NCBI GenBank assembly: GCA_002410325.1
Contig: DHRK01000057.1
Coordinates: forward strand, 1,491-8,668
Direction of reading: 5' to 3'
Length of the DNA: 7,178 nt
Origin: Syntrophomonas sp. UBA5314
Lineage (GTDB): Bacteria; Bacillota; Syntrophomonadia; Syntrophomonadales; Syntrophomonadaceae
Both the position numbers and the translations under genes were made by a program. This document shows, piece by piece, positions 4,277 to 7,178 of the stretch (within the stretch, counting starts at the first letter, position 1; each line of letters begins with the position of its first letter). The notes below the pieces were generated by a model. The model saw only the letters and a program-made list of their open reading frames with translations, had not been told where the DNA came from and made no database searches.

Positions 4277-6373
4277 TTATTCCTGGGCCAGCCTGGTAAC
4301 ATTGTATTTGGCTGCCTTTCTCACCACTGTGGCCGCGTCAACTTTCAATTCCTTGGCCATCTGCCGGGTGGTCCGGTATTTGGCAAAGGCTTTTTCGATA
4401 AGTTGTTTTTCCACGCTTTCCACCGCCGTTTTCAGCGGTATGATGCCCGACACCAGCACATAGGCCGAGTGGTTGCCCACGGCGTTGCGGATGTGTACGG
4501 GCAACTCTTCTTCGGTAATACTGTCATAGGGTGTTATGACCAGCAGTCTTTCCACCAGGTTTTCCAGCTCCCTGATGTTGCCCGGCCAGTTGTATTCCAT
4601 GAACAGGTCCACCACCGTCGGGCTTATGGTCTTGTTCATGCGGTATTTCTTATTAAAAATCTGTATGAAATGGGCGACCAGGGCAGGGATATCTTCCTTC
4701 CTTTCCCGCAGGGGCGGAGTGTGGATGGGAACCACGTTCAGCCGGTAATACAGGTCTTCCCGGAATTGTTTGGCCCGGACCATTTCCATCAAGTCCCGGT
4801 TGGTTGCGGCAATAATGCGGACGTCGACGCTTTTGTAGCCTTCGCCGCCCACCCGGATAAACTCCTTGCTCTGCAAAAAGCGGAGCAGTTTTACCTGCAG
4901 GTTCAGCGGCATTTCACCGATCTCATCCAGGAAGAGGGTGCCTTCGCTGGCCAGTTCAATGTAGCCCACTTTGCCTTCTTTTCTCGCTCCGGTAAATGCG
5001 CCCCGGTCATAACCGAACAACTCGGACTCCATTAGATTCTCGGGAATGGCCCCGCAGTTGACCTTGATTAAGGGCCTATCGTGCCGTTCGCTGTTGCTGT
5101 GCATGATTTCCGCGATCAGTTCCTTGCCGGTTCCCGATTCACCGGTGATCAATATGGTGGAATCAACCGCCGCCAGGCGGATGACCGTATCAACCATTTT
5201 TCTCATCTGGGCGGAGCTGACCACCATCTTTTCGCTGCTGGTCATTTTCAAGGAGCGGAGCTGGCTCTCATAATGCTGGCTCAAGCCCTGGACCTGTTCC
5301 AGCTTCTGCCTCAACATATTCAGTTCAGTCAAATCCCGGACGTTGCACACCACCCGGATGATCTCGCCTTTAGTGTCAAATATCGGGTTCCCGGTGGTCA
5401 GGGTAATCTTGCCGGTCTTGCTTTCCTGCACCAGGGTAATCGGCTTCTTTTCCTTCAGCACATGAAAGGTTACCGGTTCGGAGATGATCCCGTCCCGTCG
5501 TATGTCTTCAACGGTCAGCCCCAGGTACTCGTGGGCGTTGATGCCGGTGAGCTGCTCAAAGGCCTTGTTGTATCTCAAAACCACGCCTTTTCCATCGGAG
5601 ATAAACAGGCCGTCAAAGGAGGAATTGACTATAGCGTCGAGCTCTTCATTCAATTCCTTGACATATTGCAACTCCCGGGATATTTTATCGAGGTCCGATA
5701 TATCCTGAAACACGGCCACCGCACCGGTAATCTTACCGTCCTTTTTAATCGGGGAGCGGTTGGATACATACCAGGATCCCCTCAGGATTACCTTCTGCAT
5801 AGGTTCGGCCTCGCCGGTTTTGACCACGTCGATCATATTGCTTTCCGGGAAGACGTCCTTGATGTTGCACCCCATGACGTCTTCCGCTTTTTCACAAAAG
5901 ACCTGTTCAGCGGCCCGGTTAAAAACCTTTATCATGCCCATTTCGTCAGTGGAAACGATCATGTTGTGGGTTGAGTTGATGATGGTGTCCAGCTCCAGGG
6001 AAATGGCGTTGTAGGAGTTGAAAAAGGCTTTGGCAATGTCCTCGCGGGTGACCATCCCCACCAGGCTGCCCCGGTCATCGACCACCGGAAGCGCTCGCAG
6101 GGTTGAAGCCGGAGCCTGGCCAAACTCGTCGTCGGGATGGCTGGGGGCGATATCCCGGTTCATTAACCCACCTATCGGAGCAGCCAGGTCCTTTCCCTGA
6201 TTAAGGCACTGATAGATGTGATTATTGGTAAACAACCCCACCAGCAGCCCATTTTCATCGATAACCGGCGCTGCGTCTATGTTTTGCTCCATGAAAATGG
6301 CGACGGCCTCGCGCACGGCCTGCTGAGGATTCAAGGTTGCCGGCTTCAGGGTCATGATCTCTCTTATTTTCAT
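4277..6373 (-). CDS. Sigma-54-dependent transcriptional activator, CBS-CBS-PAS-PAS-AAA+-HTH
   Basis: 698 residues. Domains in order: two CBS repeats (about 1-55 and 65-118, usually an adenine-nucleotide sensor), PAS 1 (about 123-228), PAS 2 (about 240-350), a helical linker (350-380), AAA+ (about 383-615) and a TyrR-type HTH (about 645-692, RTTRQMAKELKVDAATVVRK at 667-686). All activator motifs are intact: Walker A GESGTGKE (411-418), the sigma-54 contact loop GAFTGA (458-463), Walker B FLDE (481-484), sensor AATNRDL (522-528), arginine-finger region R538/R544 and WPGNIRELENL (596-606). There is no receiver domain, so the signal is intracellular (nucleotide and/or PAS ligand). The ATG at 6373 has GGGAG at 6385-6381, 7 nt upstream. 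The architecture resembles clostridial amino-acid-catabolism regulators such as PrdR, but no target enzyme genes lie in the window. A sigma-54 promoter and dyads upstream suggest autoregulation. Confidence 0.93.
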   Translation of the reverse strand: MKIREIMTLKPATLNPQQAVREAVAIFMEQNIDAAPVIDENGLLVGLFTNNHIYQCLNQGKDLAAPIGGLMNRDIAPSHPDDEFGQAPASTLRALPVVDDRGSLVGMVTREDIAKAFFNSYNAISLELDTIINSTHNMIVSTDEMGMIKVFNRAAEQVFCEKAEDVMGCNIKDVFPESNMIDVVKTGEAEPMQKVILRGSWYVSNRSPIKKDGKITGAVAVFQDISDLDKISRELQYVKELNEELDAIVNSSFDGLFISDGKGVVLRYNKAFEQLTGINAHEYLGLTVEDIRRDGIISEPVTFHVLKEKKPITLVQESKTGKITLTTGNPIFDTKGEIIRVVCNVRDLTELNMLRQKLEQVQGLSQHYESQLRSLKMTSSEKMVVSSAQMRKMVDTVIRLAAVDSTILITGESGTGKELIAEIMHSNSERHDRPLIKVNCGAIPENLMESELFGYDRGAFTGARKEGKVGYIELASEGTLFLDEIGEMPLNLQVKLLRFLQSKEFIRVGGEGYKSVDVRIIAATNRDLMEMVRAKQFREDLYYRLNVVPIHTPPLRERKEDIPALVAHFIQIFNKKYRMNKTISPTVVDLFMEYNWPGNIRELENLVERLLVITPYDSITEEELPVHIRNAVGNHSAYVLVSGIIPLKTAVESVEKQLIEKAFAKYRTTRQMAKELKVDAATVVRKAAKYNVTRLAQE

Positions 6374-6389
6374 TGCTTCACTCCCAATC

Positions 6390-6409
6390 TGTTGGCAACG
6401 GAAACAACA
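6390..6409. repeat. TGTTG-N10-CAACA dyad just upstream of the activator start
   Basis: A perfect 5+5 dyad near the activator ribosome binding site. Its half-sites resemble those of the enhancer-like sites, but the spacing is 2 bp longer, so it is probably not an equivalent site. The rest of the 5' leader (6374-6575) shows no gene. Confidence 0.25.
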
Positions 6410-6586
6410 TTCTTATGCCATGCCGATCCGGCTACAGGTCATTTGAGGTCCAGAATAGAAGATCAAGGCTTCGTGTGGATAGCGATGGGGCTGCAGGAAT
6501 AGTACATTGGAGTTTGGTAAAGCTGGTTTCGATTTAAAGATGCCTATTTTAGTGGAAATGCATGATGATCTTTATTATTAATACAC

Positions 6587-6601
6587 GCAACTTTTGTGCC
6601 A
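6587..6601 (-). promoter_or_regulatory. Sigma-54 promoter (-24/-12) of the activator gene
   Basis: Minus strand CTGGCAC-AAAAG-TTGCG is a full match to TGGCAC-N5-TTGC, with GG (6600-6599) and GC (6588-6587) exactly 10 bp apart. The predicted start is near 6575, giving a 200-nt leader before the ATG at 6373 with no convincing open frame in it. The activator gene therefore appears to be under sigma-54 control itself, most simply by its own product. Confidence 0.82.
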
Positions 6602-6666
6602 GAAATTCGAAAAAGACGCAATGGGCAGATACACCAACCGTATAAAGCTGCCATTGGTTTGATTTG

Positions 6667-6696
6667 TTGAAAAGCTTTGTTCAATAATATTATAGT
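6667..6696 (+). promoter_or_regulatory. Candidate sigma-A promoter, rightward
   Basis: TTGAAA (6667-6672) and TATAGT (6691-6696) with an 18-bp spacer, pointing right toward the small gene at 6987. Transcripts would start near 6703, inside the enhancer-like site. The only recognisable gene downstream is 6987-7109, with a leader of about 280 nt. Confidence 0.35.
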
Positions 6697-6718
6697 GCTT
6701 GTTGCAGTATTACAGCAA
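6689..6718 (-). promoter_or_regulatory. Candidate sigma-A promoter, leftward, overlapping the enhancer-like site
   Basis: Minus strand TTGCTG (6718-6713) and a consensus TATAAT (6694-6689) are 18 bp apart. The -35 lies inside the dyad at 6699-6718. It could give basal expression of the activator gene that is shut off once activator occupies the dyad, leaving the sigma-54 promoter in charge. The -35 is weak (3 of 6). Confidence 0.35.
6699..6718. promoter_or_regulatory. Enhancer-like dyad (UAS) 1 upstream of the activator gene
   Basis: TTGTTGCAGTATTACAGCAA fits TTGTTG-N8-CAACAA at 11 of 12 positions. It also contains TTGCaGTA-T-TACaGCAA, a 17-bp palindrome broken only by one A/A pair and its centre. 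The site centre is about 133 bp upstream of the predicted sigma-54 start at 6575. Confidence 0.6.
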
Positions 6719-6738
6719 TTGTTGAGATCGCTCAACAA
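6719..6738. promoter_or_regulatory. Enhancer-like dyad (UAS) 2, perfect, abutting UAS 1
   Basis: TTGTTGAG-ATCG-CTCAACAA is a perfect 8+4+8 dyad beginning at the base after UAS 1 ends. The 20-bp repeat places both sites on the same face of the helix, about 133 and 153 bp upstream of the predicted sigma-54 start. This is the classical tandem arrangement for bacterial enhancer-binding proteins. Confidence 0.7.
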
Positions 6739-6986
6739 AATGGGGTGGGGACATATTGCCGATATTTCCCCTTTTTTCTGCATTTGCATCTGGCAAAACA
6801 TCATTTGCTAGGCCTGGAGAAATCAAACTATAAAGCAGCCGGAGTTTGTTGCAGGATTTCGCGCCTTGTTGCATATCCTCAACAAACTGAAGTTCGAAAA
6901 GGCGGGTTTGGTGACAACTGGGAAAACATCCGAATAATATACTGGTAGAAATCGTTGGGTTTGAGACCGGCAGGTGGTGACAGGCG
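6739..6986. other. Non-coding stretch with one enhancer-like site
   Basis: About 250 bp without a convincing gene. Open frames here lack ribosome binding sites and recognisable protein features. It holds the dyad at 6866-6885. It also holds a 11-bp stem with one bulge, TTGTTGcAGGAT (6846-6857) with ATCCTCAACAA (6875-6885). A weak promoter-like pair GTGACA (6911-6916) and TAATAT (6935-6940), 18 bp apart, lies before the small gene at 6987. Confidence 0.45.
6866..6885. promoter_or_regulatory. Enhancer-like dyad (UAS) 3
   Basis: TTGTTGCATATCCTCAACAA is an exact TTGTTG-N8-CAACAA match. It lies about 300 bp upstream of the activator's predicted sigma-54 start and 100 bp upstream of the small rightward gene at 6987. 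No correctly spaced rightward sigma-54 promoter was found between 6885 and 6987, so it either acts leftward from a distance or serves another role. Confidence 0.5.
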
Positions 6987-7109
6987 ATGTTCAGGCGCTT
7001 AATGTGCTGGCTGTTGGGGCATGAAATGTTTCCTCACCTTGACCGGGAGGCTGCTCAAATAGACTATTATTTCTGCAGCCGGTGCGGGTTCAAGGAGCAG
7101 GTGCACTAG
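6987..7109 (+). CDS. 40-residue zinc-knuckle microprotein
   Basis: MFRRLMCWLLGHEMFPHLD then a C-terminal half with YYFCSRCGFKEQVH. The pattern C7-x4-H12 ... C30-x2-C33-G is a plausible single zinc site of the kind seen in many short bacterial proteins that open with C-x-LGH. AGGTGG (6972-6977) lies 9 nt before the ATG and fits translation. Its length is below usual gene-calling limits, so it is easily missed. No function can be assigned. It stands alone, rightward, next to the sigma-54 regulatory region, and shares a CTAG with a possible opposing reading frame at its stop. Confidence 0.6.
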   Translation: MFRRLMCWLLGHEMFPHLDREAAQIDYYFCSRCGFKEQVH

Positions 7110-7178
7110 TACAACATTCCGTATATTCGCGCCCATAATTTGGGCAGATTTTCCCGAATTACTGCGTTGTCGTCAATC
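7106..7178 (-). CDS. Possible 3' end of an opposing gene (very uncertain)
   Basis: On the minus strand an open frame entering from the right edge reads IDDNAVIRENLPKLWARIYG and ends at a TAG formed by the same CTAG that holds the stop of the small gene. The composition looks protein-like, but two plus-strand frames are open here too, and 23 codons cannot decide. The segment also contains the hairpin at 7131-7145, so it may be non-coding. Confidence 0.2.
   Translation of the reverse strand, partial: IDDNAVIRENLPKLWARIYGMLY
7131..7145 (+). terminator. Weak terminator candidate after the small zinc-knuckle gene
   Basis: GCCCA-TAATT-TGGGC is a perfect 5-bp stem with a 5-nt loop, followed by AGATTTTCCC. 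It lies 22 nt after the stop of the 40-codon gene. The stem is short and the T run is displaced, so it is only a candidate. Confidence 0.3.

Noticed and set aside
6635..6665. An IHF-like AATCAA-N4-ATG string between enhancer and promoter on the minus strand
   Set aside because: One mismatch to a loose consensus, and IHF is not expected in Firmicutes, which use HU.
6544..6804. An 86-codon minus-strand frame over the activator's upstream region
   Set aside because: It covers the sigma-54 promoter and the tandem dyads, has low-complexity composition and no good start site.
6747..6805. Rightward sigma-54-like strings TGGGGA-N4-TTGCC (6746-6760) and TGGCAA-N8-TTGCT (6791-6809)
   Set aside because: The GG to GC spacing is not the required 10 bp in either case (9 and 13).
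6745..6948. A 67-codon plus-strand frame upstream of the small zinc-knuckle gene
   Set aside because: No ribosome binding site, no recognisable pattern, and it runs through the enhancer-like dyad and hairpin at 6846-6885.

Overview
The window reads as chromosome of an anaerobic, low-to-medium GC Firmicute, most likely Clostridia or a relative. The reasons are a hybrid-cluster-protein locus with a cysteine-rich ferredoxin partner, strong AGGAGG-type ribosome binding sites with GTG and TTG starts, a clostridial/bacilli-type lipoprotein, and a sigma-54 activator of the CBS-PAS-AAA+ type common in fermentative clostridia. No rRNA, tRNA, CRISPR array or intact insertion sequence was seen.

Left part (1-2440): a nitrosative/redox stress locus. 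On the minus strand a 4Fe-4S protein gene (444-1169) is followed by the start of hcp (1-320, running off the left edge). A Crp/Fnr-family regulator (1275-1967, TTG start) is transcribed divergently, and the intergenic region holds overlapping divergent promoters and a perfect GGTAGC-N4-GCTACC operator candidate. This matches the known HcpR / hcp / ferredoxin-like arrangement. A small zinc-knuckle membrane protein (GTG start at 2033) follows the regulator.

Middle (2441-3660): a GC-rich structured stretch, then a lipoprotein gene (2631-3536) whose ribosome binding site can be masked by a hairpin, and a 13-bp terminator-type hairpin.

Right part (3643-6740), all minus strand: a 698-residue sigma-54-dependent activator (CBS-CBS-PAS-PAS-AAA+-TyrR-type HTH) ending in a clear intrinsic terminator. 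Downstream of it lies a 64-residue protein resembling the Mu Com zinc finger. Two near-consensus sigma-54 promoters (-24/-12) are visible: one upstream of the activator (6601-6587) and one upstream of the Com-like gene (3993-3979). A 20-bp dyad, TTGTTG-N8-CAACAA, occurs five times with graded matches: 6699, 6719 (abutting the first), 6866, 4088 and 4229. The nearest copy sits about 130 bp upstream of the predicted start at BOTH promoters. The simplest reading is an autoregulated sigma-54 regulon in which the activator switches on itself and the Com-like protein. This is the main candidate for an undescribed system here.

Far right (6740-7178): mostly non-coding DNA with one enhancer-like site, then a 40-codon zinc-knuckle gene (6987-7109) with a good ribosome binding site, and an undecided tail.
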